Of a stretch of 64,000 nt of DNA, positions 51,190 to 59,779 are shown piece by piece. This stretch comes from Cytophagaceae bacterium (GTDB taxonomy: Bacteria > Bacteroidota > Bacteroidia > Cytophagales > Spirosomataceae), in contig CANHGO010000003.1 in the NCBI GenBank assembly GCA_947460975.1, forward strand, positions 62,001 to 126,000, in the 5' to 3' direction. Position numbers and translations under genes: made by a program. Numbering within the stretch: the stretch's first letter is position 1; every line of letters begins with the position of its first letter. The notes beneath the pieces are model-generated. The model ran no database searches and was not told the origin of the DNA. It worked only from the letters and a program-made list of their open reading frames with translations.

Positions 51190-51801
51190 ATGAAATCATT
51201 CTCTATTGAACAAATTAAATTGATGGATCGTTTTACACGAACTCATTTCATAAATACCCTTAGCGGCTTTAAAAGTGTCTCTTTGATTGGAACAATCAAT
51301 AAAGTCGGACAGACCAATTTGGCCATATTTAGCAACCTGGTGCACATAGGGGCGGATCCAGCTTTAATCGGATTCGTCAATCGGCCTACCGAAGCCGCCC
51401 CGCATACCTTAGCCAATATTCAAGCCACAGAGTTTTATACAGTGAATCATGTACACCAAGATATTTATGCCAAGGCCCATCAGACCAGTGCAAAATATCC
51501 AGAACATATTTCTGAGTTTGAGGCCGTGGGTCTAACACCTCTTTTTAGGCCTGGAATTTCTGCTCCATTTGTGGAAGAGTCTAAAGTTCAATACGTACTT
51601 AAACTGGAAGAGGTAATTCCGATCAAATTGAACGGGACATTTTTGGTTGTGGGCTCGCTCCAACAAGCATTTATTCCGGAGGAAATCATGGACGAGGATG
51701 GGTATTTGTCCATCGAAAAAGCCAATAGCCTTTGCTCACTAGGGATTAATGGCTATTACGAAACAAAACTTTTGGAAAAGCTACCTTACGCCAAAGCCTA
51801 A
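51190..51801 (+). CDS. Flavin reductase-like (FMN-binding split barrel) protein
   Basis: A 203-residue protein of the flavin reductase-like family. FKSVSLIGTINKVGQTNLAIFS and ALIGFVNRPTEAAPHTLANI match the FMN-binding split barrel, and FYTVNHVHQDIYAKAHQTS the following helix region. Such proteins bind FMN and either supply reduced flavin or act as small oxidoreductases. It is a single gene between an upstream terminator and a converging glycosidase gene only one base away, so it seems to be transcribed alone. No link to carbohydrate use is evident. Confidence 0.75.
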   Translation: MKSFSIEQIKLMDRFTRTHFINTLSGFKSVSLIGTINKVGQTNLAIFSNLVHIGADPALIGFVNRPTEAAPHTLANIQATEFYTVNHVHQDIYAKAHQTSAKYPEHISEFEAVGLTPLFRPGISAPFVEESKVQYVLKLEEVIPIKLNGTFLVVGSLQQAFIPEEIMDEDGYLSIEKANSLCSLGINGYYETKLLEKLPYAKA

Positions 51802-51802
51802 T

Positions 51803-53959
51803 TTATTCTATTAAATACCAAGTGTACGAATCAGGAGCAATCGTAAAGTCCAACGTAATATCTTTGGTAGGACTTAACAAAATGGCTTTTTTCTTTCCTT
51901 CTTTCGAGGTAAGATTAGCTATTTTTGAAATGCCCGTATAATACAAAGGCAAGGTGATTTTCCGCTGCATAATTTCTTTGGTCGGATTATAGAGCATCAC
52001 AAAACCTTTATGCTTTCCCCCGGGATTTACATGTAAAAATCCATCCCAATCCCGGCCATCCGGTCGGCGCAATTGGATCATATCCGCATTCAACACAACG
52101 CGGTATTTTTTGTACCAGTCTAACGTTTCTTTCACCATGATTCTAGTTTCTTCACTATCAAAAAGTCTTGGCCCTCGATAACAGGCTTGTACCCCCGCCC
52201 CGTAATATTGAATCATGAGTTGGTGATAATCTTTTAGATGCTCTTTTAACGGTTCTAAAACCGCCTCAGGCCCGCCCCCTTGATACCGGGTTAATGGCAC
52301 AAAACCCCAGCTCATCGCCGCTGTTTTTTCAATCGTCCCATCATGGATATTTTGTCGATTCAATATTTTTTGTTGGTCCCTCGAAAGGCTAAAATTCACC
52401 TCGCGATACCCGATGCCAATCTTATGCGTCCCATCTAAAAAGTACCAATCGGGAGCATTGATATAGACGCCTTTTTCATTGAGCCAACGATATAATTCCT
52501 TCTGAATTTCCATTTGGCGCCACTGGGAATCTTTCAAACCTTCATGGCCCGGGTGTACCGTAGAAGCACAAACATCTCCCGGATAAGGCCCGTCATTTTC
52601 CCAAATATCAAAACCCGTTTTCGTATAAAATAACTTTATTTTATCTCGATAAGCCAGTCCCCACGGACTTCCAAAACAAGGAGCATTTCCAAAAAATGCA
52701 CCACCTGGTTTGCCCGTTTTGGGATCGATGACATCGTCGGCGTCGCTGATGCGCCGACTACTAAACAATGAATATCCGCCAATCAAAATGTTTTTAGCGT
52801 GGGCATAATCGGCTAGTGATTTCCAACGATTTATATTCGCCGCGGTCGAATCCTCCATTTTCAAATGACTCCCAAAACTCAGAATAACCGCTTCATAACC
52901 CGTAGCCACACATTGGTCAATGGCCGTTTTAACTTCAGCATCATTCTTACTAACCAGGTGCATAAAGATCGGATTTTGAGTTGTCCACGGCGCAATTTTT
53001 TGATACATTTTTCGAATCATTAAACCCCTTCTTTGGCGATCATAACTATCCATGAGCAACTCATGCGTTCTCGGAGATTTAAAAACCTCACCTGGTTTCA
53101 AGTCGATGCCCGGGGCTTTCTCTGGATAAATTTCCAACAAACAGGGCGTCTCAAAATTATAGTTGACCTGCGAAGTATAAGTAGGCTCCGTCTTCCAATG
53201 CGTCGTTTGATCACTTATGTCATAGCGCATCGCATTGTTAAATGCGTAATTGGTCTCCACATAAATGCCATGCTGTTTCTTCATTTCCTCCGGTTTCCCT
53301 ACTACCGCACTTTCTTCTTCCACTAATCCCAACACCTCATGAATCACTCGGTCAACCCCTATTTTCACCAAACTCTTGTTTTCAATTTGTACCCATTTGA
53401 CGAGCAAGGGCAACCCGTCGATCAACTCATAATTCACATATACATGAATGCCTTTAAGTTCCGGAAGGGGCGAGGTAAATTCAAAAGAAATTTGTTTTCC
53501 CGTAGCCTGCCCATGATTGGAAGCCCATGTTTTTCTTTGCCAAGAAATAAAGGGTTTCACATCTGAAATAGTCGAGCCGACAAATACAAAATCCTCTTTT
53601 CCCGCAGTCATTTGCGATAACCATTCGGGCTTTAAATAGGCCCTTTCTTTTTGGCCCTCCATGCCTCCCACCGCATACATTTTCCCGTTTAAAACGACCT
53701 TTGCCTCAGGCTGCACCGCCCGCAAAAGTTGTTGGCCATTGCTTACATTGACATAACTATAACAGGCTAAATTCTTACCTAGGTAAAATTCTCTTCTCAA
53801 AAGGCCATTGTCTAAAATAATATTGGAACCCTTTTGGATGATCGTCGATTTCTGTTGGGCAGGCTTAACTAACCAATCATTTTGCAGGGGAACAAATTGG
53901 CTTTTACTTTCTAATGATAAGAAAATTAGGATTATAGGGAAATATTTTAGTATTTTCAT
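51803..53959 (-). CDS. Large secreted putative glycoside hydrolase (GH36/alpha-galactosidase-like TIM barrel)
   Basis: A 718-residue protein with a signal peptide (MKILKYFPIILIFLSLESKS). Residues ~30-320 look like an all-beta supersandwich, ~330-640 a TIM barrel (TGYEAVILSFGSHLKM, GFDIWENDGPYPGD with an Asp in a position typical of retaining GH-D enzymes, GVYINAPDWYFLDG with a second Asp), and the last ~80 a small beta domain. This order resembles clan GH-D (GH27/GH36), but the match is by shape, so the family is uncertain. ATG 53959 is chosen; a GTG lies one codon earlier. Only 22 bases separate its start from the divergent sulfatase gene. Confidence 0.55.
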   Translation of the reverse strand: MKILKYFPIILIFLSLESKSQFVPLQNDWLVKPAQQKSTIIQKGSNIILDNGLLRREFYLGKNLACYSYVNVSNGQQLLRAVQPEAKVVLNGKMYAVGGMEGQKERAYLKPEWLSQMTAGKEDFVFVGSTISDVKPFISWQRKTWASNHGQATGKQISFEFTSPLPELKGIHVYVNYELIDGLPLLVKWVQIENKSLVKIGVDRVIHEVLGLVEEESAVVGKPEEMKKQHGIYVETNYAFNNAMRYDISDQTTHWKTEPTYTSQVNYNFETPCLLEIYPEKAPGIDLKPGEVFKSPRTHELLMDSYDRQRRGLMIRKMYQKIAPWTTQNPIFMHLVSKNDAEVKTAIDQCVATGYEAVILSFGSHLKMEDSTAANINRWKSLADYAHAKNILIGGYSLFSSRRISDADDVIDPKTGKPGGAFFGNAPCFGSPWGLAYRDKIKLFYTKTGFDIWENDGPYPGDVCASTVHPGHEGLKDSQWRQMEIQKELYRWLNEKGVYINAPDWYFLDGTHKIGIGYREVNFSLSRDQQKILNRQNIHDGTIEKTAAMSWGFVPLTRYQGGGPEAVLEPLKEHLKDYHQLMIQYYGAGVQACYRGPRLFDSEETRIMVKETLDWYKKYRVVLNADMIQLRRPDGRDWDGFLHVNPGGKHKGFVMLYNPTKEIMQRKITLPLYYTGISKIANLTSKEGKKKAILLSPTKDITLDFTIAPDSYTWYLIE

Positions 53960-53981
53960 CACGTCAAAATTGGTTTAAATC

Positions 53982-55595
53982 ATGCGAAATATACTCATAA
54001 TTTTTTGTTCTCTTTTTCCCTTATCTGGGCTATTTGCAAACCCACAAAATCCAGTCAAAAAACCCAACATTGTTTGGATCGTGTGTGAAGACATGTCGCC
54101 TCACCTCGGTTCCTATGGCGAAAAAGTCGCTAAAACACCGGTATTGGACCAATTAGCCAAAGAAGCAGTTCGCTATACCCAAGTATATTCGACCGCCGGA
54201 GTATGTGCCCCAAGTCGCTGTGCGCTCATCACCGGAAATTACCAAACCGCCATCGGTGGACATAACATGCGCACCTTAGGTCTTTCTGCCAATGCATTAG
54301 ATGATTATCCCAAAGGCCTAAAACCCTATTCGGCCGTCATTCCAGCTGGCGTAAAATGCTTTTCCGAATACCTCCGAATGGCAGGCTATTATTGCACCAA
54401 TAATGCCAAACAAGATTATCAATTTGACGCACCGGTAACAGCATGGGACGAGAGTAGCAAGAAGGCTCATTGGCGTAAAAGGCCAGATAAATCTCAGCCT
54501 TTTTTCTCTGTTTTTAATATTGAGACAACACACGAATCCCAAGTTTGGGTTCGAGAAAAACAAGCCCTTTTGGTTAATCCCAAAGATGTAATGGTGCCGC
54601 CTTTTTATCCCGATGATTCGGTGAGCCGTAAAACCATGGCGCGTTTTCTGTCGAATGTGATGGTGATGGACCAACAAGTTGGCGCGATCATCAATCAATT
54701 AAAAGAGGATGGTTTATATGAAGAAAGCATCATCTTTTTTTACAGCGATCACGGCGATGGGATGCCTTTTGTGAAGCGGGAATTAAGCCAACGAGGCCTA
54801 AAGGTTCCATTGCTGATTAAAGCACCTAATTTGCCCAAAGGAAAAGTAGATAATCAATTGATCAGCTTCGTTGATTTTGGACCTACAGTCCTTTCCTTAG
54901 CCGGCGTGACCTTGCCTAAAACGCTTCATGGACAGCCTTTTTTAGGGAGTCAAAAAGCAAAAGCAAAGCGTCAATATATTTATGCCGCCCGCGATCGAAT
55001 GGATTCGGAATATGACCGAGTGCGTGCTGTCAGTGATGGCCGATTTAAGTACATCCGGAATTATATGCCTGAAAAATCATACTATCAAAACATTAAATAC
55101 CGACTTCAAAACCCGTTGATGTTACACATCTTAGCACTGAAAGATGCGGGTAAATTGAATGAAACGCAAATGAAATGGTTTAGGCCAACCAAAGCCTTGG
55201 AGGAATTATTTGACACTCAAAACGATCCGCATGAGTTTAATAATTTGGCGAATAACCCAACCTATAAAGATAAATTAGTCGAGCTAAGAGGAAAGCATTT
55301 GGCTTGGATAAAACAATATGGTGACCTGGGGGCTAAGCCTGAATTAGAGATGATTAAAGAATGGTGGAACGGCCAAGATAAACCTCCGGTAACGGAAAAA
55401 AGTAATGTGGCCATCGCAAATGGAACAGTCCAATTATCATGTCCAACGGCCGGTGCATCCATTGGTTTTAGAAAGAATTCTAAGGAGACTTGGCAAGTGT
55501 ATACGAAGCCATTCTCATTAAACAATGGAGATTCGCTGTACGTCATGAGCCATCGAATTGGCTTTGTACCTACCGAAATACGGTTGAAAAATTAG
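53982..55595 (+). CDS. S1-family sulfatase with C-terminal chitobiase-like domain
   Basis: A 537-residue exported sulfatase (signal peptide ~1-20). PNIVWIVCEDMSPHLGSYG supplies the first metal-binding acids, and Cys75 in VCAPSRCALITG is the residue turned into formylglycine (C-x-P-S-R motif). FFYSDHGDGMPF carries the later Asp-His pair. The last ~70 residues (GTVQLSCPTAGASIGF …) resemble the C-terminal domain of chitobiases and probably assist carbohydrate binding. It removes sulfate esters from sugar chains, likely exo-acting. Its TAG overlaps the stop of the converging second sulfatase gene. Confidence 0.88.
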   Translation: MRNILIIFCSLFPLSGLFANPQNPVKKPNIVWIVCEDMSPHLGSYGEKVAKTPVLDQLAKEAVRYTQVYSTAGVCAPSRCALITGNYQTAIGGHNMRTLGLSANALDDYPKGLKPYSAVIPAGVKCFSEYLRMAGYYCTNNAKQDYQFDAPVTAWDESSKKAHWRKRPDKSQPFFSVFNIETTHESQVWVREKQALLVNPKDVMVPPFYPDDSVSRKTMARFLSNVMVMDQQVGAIINQLKEDGLYEESIIFFYSDHGDGMPFVKRELSQRGLKVPLLIKAPNLPKGKVDNQLISFVDFGPTVLSLAGVTLPKTLHGQPFLGSQKAKAKRQYIYAARDRMDSEYDRVRAVSDGRFKYIRNYMPEKSYYQNIKYRLQNPLMLHILALKDAGKLNETQMKWFRPTKALEELFDTQNDPHEFNNLANNPTYKDKLVELRGKHLAWIKQYGDLGAKPELEMIKEWWNGQDKPPVTEKSNVAIANGTVQLSCPTAGASIGFRKNSKETWQVYTKPFSLNNGDSLYVMSHRIGFVPTEIRLKN

Positions 55596-57067
55596 CTTCC
55601 CGACGACTTTTGCTTGGCCGTTCTTCCCCAATCAGGAAGGTCGATATGCAGGTTATCGTGCTTTTCCAACATCTCCTTTTTCAATAGATTTCGCATCCTT
55701 AAAACTTGACTTTGTCGGGCTTTATCTTGCGCCAAATTATGCTTTTCCCACGGATCTTTTTTAAGGTTAAATAGTTGGCTTGTCAACACCCCATCCACAT
55801 TATACAAAATCAATTTGTAGCCATCCTTTGTTTTCAAACTCCTGCTCCAATGCCCATATACGTTATAAATTTGTTCTCTAACGGCTTTGGTTGGATTGCG
55901 GATAATCGCCTGTAAACTTTTTGCCTCTACGCTTTTAGGTGCTTTGATATTCAAATAATCATAAATCGTAGGCGCAATATCACTCAGATAAACAAAGGAA
56001 TTATTCCGCACATTTTTGGGTATTCCCGGACCCGAAAAAATCATAGGAACTCGAATGCTATGTTCGTATAAATTTTGCTTTCCCAAGAGGCCATGTTGGC
56101 CCATCGCCAAGCCATTATCTCCCGCAAAAACAATCAACGTATTTTTTAAAAATCCTTCTTTTTCCAGCGTCGACATGATTCGCCCGATCTGCTCGTCGAG
56201 CTCTGAAATCATTCCATAATATGCCGCGATATCTTCTTTAATCGCTTCTTCGGTTCTTGGGTGTGGCAGTAAATTCTCATCACGCACATTTAAATCACCA
56301 TTGTTAAAGGGATGCTCCGGAAGGAAATTAGTGGGCAAAGAAATTTTGGAAGGATCGTATGCTTTGGCAAATTTTGCGGTGGGTGTCCTCGGGTCATGCG
56401 GGGAGGTGAAGGCCACGTAGGCAAAAAAGGGCTTTTCTTTTGCCGTAGGACTTTGTAAAAAATCAATGGCAGTTTGCGCGTACAAATAGGAGCTGTAGGT
56501 TTCACTTAAAAAACTTTTTTCAGCGGGATATTTCCCCGTGGGATCAAAGTGGTTCACCCGAGGATGTTCCTGTCCACCTTCTTTTGGAAAGTGCATGCCA
56601 CCAAAAAATATATGATCGGCTTTTGAAAACATACGCGTATAGGAATTTTTGTCACTATGCCATTTGCCTGTATGAAAAGTGGTATATCCTTTTTGGCGCA
56701 ACACTTCGGGTAGACTAACCAAGCTGTCGGGAATTATATTTCCATCACCCGGCAATCGATTTACATATCTCCCCGTCATTAACATCGCCCTGGAAGGAAT
56801 ACAAACTGCGCCCTGATGTCCACCCATCACGTGTGCTTGTTGGAATGTCAAACCAACCTTGACCAACTTATCCAAATTTGGGGTTTTGATTTCCTTGTTC
56901 CCTAATGCTTGAATCGTTCTGAATGTTTGATCGTCACTGTAAAGGATAATTACGTTTTTTGCCGGAGCAGTTTTAGCCTTTGTATGTGAAATAACTTGGC
57001 CCATCATGTCGTTTATGGTCAGTGACCATATGCATAAAAACAATAACTTGAGAACGGGATTTTTCAT
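55592..57067 (-). CDS. S1-family sulfatase (second)
   Basis: A 491-residue exported sulfatase. Signal peptide MKNPVLKLLFLCIWSLTI, then NVIILYSDDQTFRTI with the paired Asp metal ligands, Cys89 in AVCIPSRAMLMTGR (formylglycine site), TGKWHSD (Lys and His of the sulfate pocket) and VFAGDNGLAMGQHGLLGKQN. Its set of motifs differs from the first sulfatase, suggesting a different sulfate position or sugar. The start at 57067 begins directly at the signal peptide; an in-frame ATG 18 bases upstream is less likely. The 116-base gap upstream separates it from the cytochrome operon. Confidence 0.88.
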   Translation of the reverse strand: MKNPVLKLLFLCIWSLTINDMMGQVISHTKAKTAPAKNVIILYSDDQTFRTIQALGNKEIKTPNLDKLVKVGLTFQQAHVMGGHQGAVCIPSRAMLMTGRYVNRLPGDGNIIPDSLVSLPEVLRQKGYTTFHTGKWHSDKNSYTRMFSKADHIFFGGMHFPKEGGQEHPRVNHFDPTGKYPAEKSFLSETYSSYLYAQTAIDFLQSPTAKEKPFFAYVAFTSPHDPRTPTAKFAKAYDPSKISLPTNFLPEHPFNNGDLNVRDENLLPHPRTEEAIKEDIAAYYGMISELDEQIGRIMSTLEKEGFLKNTLIVFAGDNGLAMGQHGLLGKQNLYEHSIRVPMIFSGPGIPKNVRNNSFVYLSDIAPTIYDYLNIKAPKSVEAKSLQAIIRNPTKAVREQIYNVYGHWSRSLKTKDGYKLILYNVDGVLTSQLFNLKKDPWEKHNLAQDKARQSQVLRMRNLLKKEMLEKHDNLHIDLPDWGRTAKQKSSGS

Positions 57068-57183
57068 GATTTTAGGTCTAAACAATTGGGAGGTGTTCTG
57101 TCAAAAAATAAGAAGTATTAAATCTTAAATACCTAAGAACCGATCGAATAATTCGAGGATAATTTTGCTCTAAATAAATCGTA

Positions 57184-58659
57184 CTATTTAGCTGTTTCTT
57201 CCACTCGAACGGTGTCAATTTCCAAAGGCCATTTGCCTTTGAAACCAAAATCAACCGTTAAACCCGGCCTCATTTTTTTCAATTTGGCCACACCCGCTTC
57301 GGTAAATTTGCTTTGCCATAGAAACACTCTTTTCAACGATTTGATTTTCGCTAAACTCAAGATGGCCGCATCAGAAACTTGGGTCCCGTATAGATTTAAT
57401 GATTCTAAATATTTCAAATTTTCTAATGCTACAACCCCCTTATCACTTATGTTGGTATGGTCTAAATCCAACTGGATTAATATCGGCATGTCAGCAATTT
57501 GAGGCATAAAACTATCGGTAACTTTCGTTTGCCCTAATTTTAATTGGACTATTTGCTCTTGAACCGAAGACAATTCCGACAATTCTTTATCGGCAAGTCC
57601 ATGTGCATTCACGGCATTGACCTCCAAAAATGCTTGGTCTTTCGCCGCTGGGTTCACCAATAATCCCAATTTTCGTAGGCTGGCAATATCATCCTCATCA
57701 GCCTCAGAAATGGACATTTTAAACACTGGAGACCAATAAGGTTCCGTCGACGATGTACCCGATGCATATTTGGCCAAAATGGTTTTTATTTTAGCATCGG
57801 CAGGCAAAGCCACCACCTTTTTCTTGAAGTCAGCTCCATGTTGGACCCACCACTGCAAAACAGCAATCTCATCCTCCGTCATCGGGGTTTTTCCTTTAGG
57901 CGGCATGTGATGCTCTTCACTCGCATCCATTAAAAGTCTTTTGATCATTTCACTTTCCAGTGGCATTCCCGCTTTAATAATAGCACCATCCTCTCCACCC
58001 GCCATTAAAAACTCAGGCGTATCCATCCTTAATTTCCCCTTTTGCTTTTCGGCATTGTGGCAAGACCAGCACTTTTGTTTTAAGACCGGTTGGACTAATT
58101 GCTGGTACACAATCGCTTGTTGGATATTGTCAATCTTTGGAATAATAGCTCCGCCCTCAGCCGCTTCGGCCCGAGCTTCCATCCCGACCCAACCTCGAAT
58201 TGGTTGAGGCAAGTAAGCAGTTAAATAATCCGAACCATGCGTTAAATTTCCGCCTAAATGTCCTGTGATGGTGATTAGAACTAATGAAACCCATAAGACG
58301 GGTTTAAACAATTTCATCATCGTTTTTTCATCGGACCAAAACTTAGCCATATAAGCCAAGGCCGCTGAAATTACCCCCGTAGAAATGCCTAACCATTGGT
58401 GAAAAAACAAGGTATCTTCATCGTATTCACCTGTTTGGGACAAAGCCCAGCCCATGGCGCATGAAATGAAGGCACTCAAAGAAGCCCATAAAAATATAGT
58501 CGCAACAGATTTTTGACGCAAGCCCTCGTGCTGTTCTTTTGAAAAAAAGTACATTAAAAAGGCAAGCACGAGCATCCCGACAGGCAAGTGTACGAGTACG
58601 GGATGAAAATGCCCAAAAAACAATACCCAATCCGATGGGCCTGCGTCCAATAAAATCAT
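57184..58659 (-). CDS. Membrane protein with DUF2231, planctomycete-type cytochrome c and leucine-rich repeats
   Basis: A 491-residue mosaic. About five membrane helices in residues 1-165 (GHFHPVLVHLPVGMLVLAF is the DUF2231 mark) are followed by a PSCyt1-type cytochrome domain with the haem motif CWSCH and distal Met in HHMPPKGKTPMT, then from ~370 leucine-rich repeats (LDLDHTNISDKGVVALENL; LNLYGTQVSDAAILSLAKI). Such proteins occur with DUF1549/DUF1553 genes in Planctomycetes and some Bacteroidota. It is the last gene of a minus-strand operon, 5 bases after the beta-propeller gene. Electron transfer linked to an unknown oxidation is inferred. Confidence 0.8.
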   Translation of the reverse strand: MILLDAGPSDWVLFFGHFHPVLVHLPVGMLVLAFLMYFFSKEQHEGLRQKSVATIFLWASLSAFISCAMGWALSQTGEYDEDTLFFHQWLGISTGVISAALAYMAKFWSDEKTMMKLFKPVLWVSLVLITITGHLGGNLTHGSDYLTAYLPQPIRGWVGMEARAEAAEGGAIIPKIDNIQQAIVYQQLVQPVLKQKCWSCHNAEKQKGKLRMDTPEFLMAGGEDGAIIKAGMPLESEMIKRLLMDASEEHHMPPKGKTPMTEDEIAVLQWWVQHGADFKKKVVALPADAKIKTILAKYASGTSSTEPYWSPVFKMSISEADEDDIASLRKLGLLVNPAAKDQAFLEVNAVNAHGLADKELSELSSVQEQIVQLKLGQTKVTDSFMPQIADMPILIQLDLDHTNISDKGVVALENLKYLESLNLYGTQVSDAAILSLAKIKSLKRVFLWQSKFTEAGVAKLKKMRPGLTVDFGFKGKWPLEIDTVRVEETAK

Positions 58660-58664
58660 GTAGA

Positions 58665-59732
58665 CTAAATTCGTTCTAATTTAATAGGATACGTTTTTTG
58701 AGACGCCCACTGAGGCACATAAATATTATGGTCCGAATCTGCATACACATCGTGTGGATGGATAAACACTTTGTTTTCATCCTCCTTATATTGTCTCTGT
58801 AAAACGCCATTTTTATAGATAGGATCTGATCCACCAGGGGTAGAAACAACCTTCATGTTTTTGTCTAAAATTTGCACATATCCTGAGCCAGCCCACGATC
58901 CATCCGTGCTTCTAAAACAAGCGGCAATGATGTAGTCGCCATGTAAAACAGGCCGACAAACAAATGAACCTGGAAGGTGGTAACGCGTGATGAATTTACC
59001 GTCTAATGTGAACCTTTTTAAGCTGTTGTTCACTCGGTCTGTGATCAATAAAGTCCAATTGTTTGGATCACGTGTATCGACTAACACACCATGGCAGCAA
59101 TTGAATTTATCGTCCGCATATTCACTGGTTTTTCCACCAAAATGACGAATATAGCGGCCTTTTGAATCGTATTGTGTGATGTAATTCGCTCCGTAACCGT
59201 CAGCTACATAAATGTCTCCGTTCTTAGGATTGACCGCAGTTTCAGTTGGAACAAATTGGTTTGGATGATCGTAAACACCTGTTTCCTTCGGGTATTCAAT
59301 TTTAAATATTTCTTTTCCTTTTAAATCTGTTTTGATTACTTGGTGGCGGGTATTGTCGCAAATCAATAAAAACTGCTCGCCCCCTTCATTCAAAATGGTT
59401 AAGCCGTGAGCACCCGGATATGAATGTCCCCAAGTCTCTAATAATTTACCTGATTTATCGTAAATGATGACGTTATTTCTGACTTCGTTGGTCAATAAAA
59501 TCAATCGGCCTTTTGCATCTTCCACCATTTCATGGCAATCGTTCACTGGGTTTTTGCCAGCGTCTAAGATACCCCAATTGGGTACTACTTTGTATTTGAA
59601 ATTTCCATGTCCAAGGACAATTTCTCCGGCTTTTGGGGCAATTTTTTTCATAGGGGTTGAGGTTAAAAGCGATCCGCCAATAAGCGCTGAACTTGTTTTC
59701 AAGAAGTCTCTGCGCGGTAAATGCTCGTTCAT
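58665..59732 (-). CDS. Tat-exported six-bladed beta-propeller (NHL-like) protein
   Basis: A 355-residue protein with a twin-arginine signal (LPRRDFLKTSSALIGGSLL) and repeated propeller strands: DKSGKLLETWGHSYPGAHGL, GDIYVADGYGANYITQYDSK and the like, the classical NHL or SMP-30-like pattern. Propellers of this type bind or process small molecules or other proteins. It lies 47 bases after the DUF1549/1553 gene and 5 bases before the cytochrome/LRR gene. The conserved operon order suggests it works with both, but its substrate is not visible. Confidence 0.78.
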   Translation of the reverse strand: MNEHLPRRDFLKTSSALIGGSLLTSTPMKKIAPKAGEIVLGHGNFKYKVVPNWGILDAGKNPVNDCHEMVEDAKGRLILLTNEVRNNVIIYDKSGKLLETWGHSYPGAHGLTILNEGGEQFLLICDNTRHQVIKTDLKGKEIFKIEYPKETGVYDHPNQFVPTETAVNPKNGDIYVADGYGANYITQYDSKGRYIRHFGGKTSEYADDKFNCCHGVLVDTRDPNNWTLLITDRVNNSLKRFTLDGKFITRYHLPGSFVCRPVLHGDYIIAACFRSTDGSWAGSGYVQILDKNMKVVSTPGGSDPIYKNGVLQRQYKEDENKVFIHPHDVYADSDHNIYVPQWASQKTYPIKLERI

Positions 59733-59779
59733 AATGAATTAGGTTTATTTGTAAGGTCTAAATTAATCAAATATGTTGA

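Noticed and set aside
54318..54698. A 126-codon minus-strand open frame inside the first sulfatase gene
   Set aside because: Complement of a conserved sulfatase; no signal or domain.
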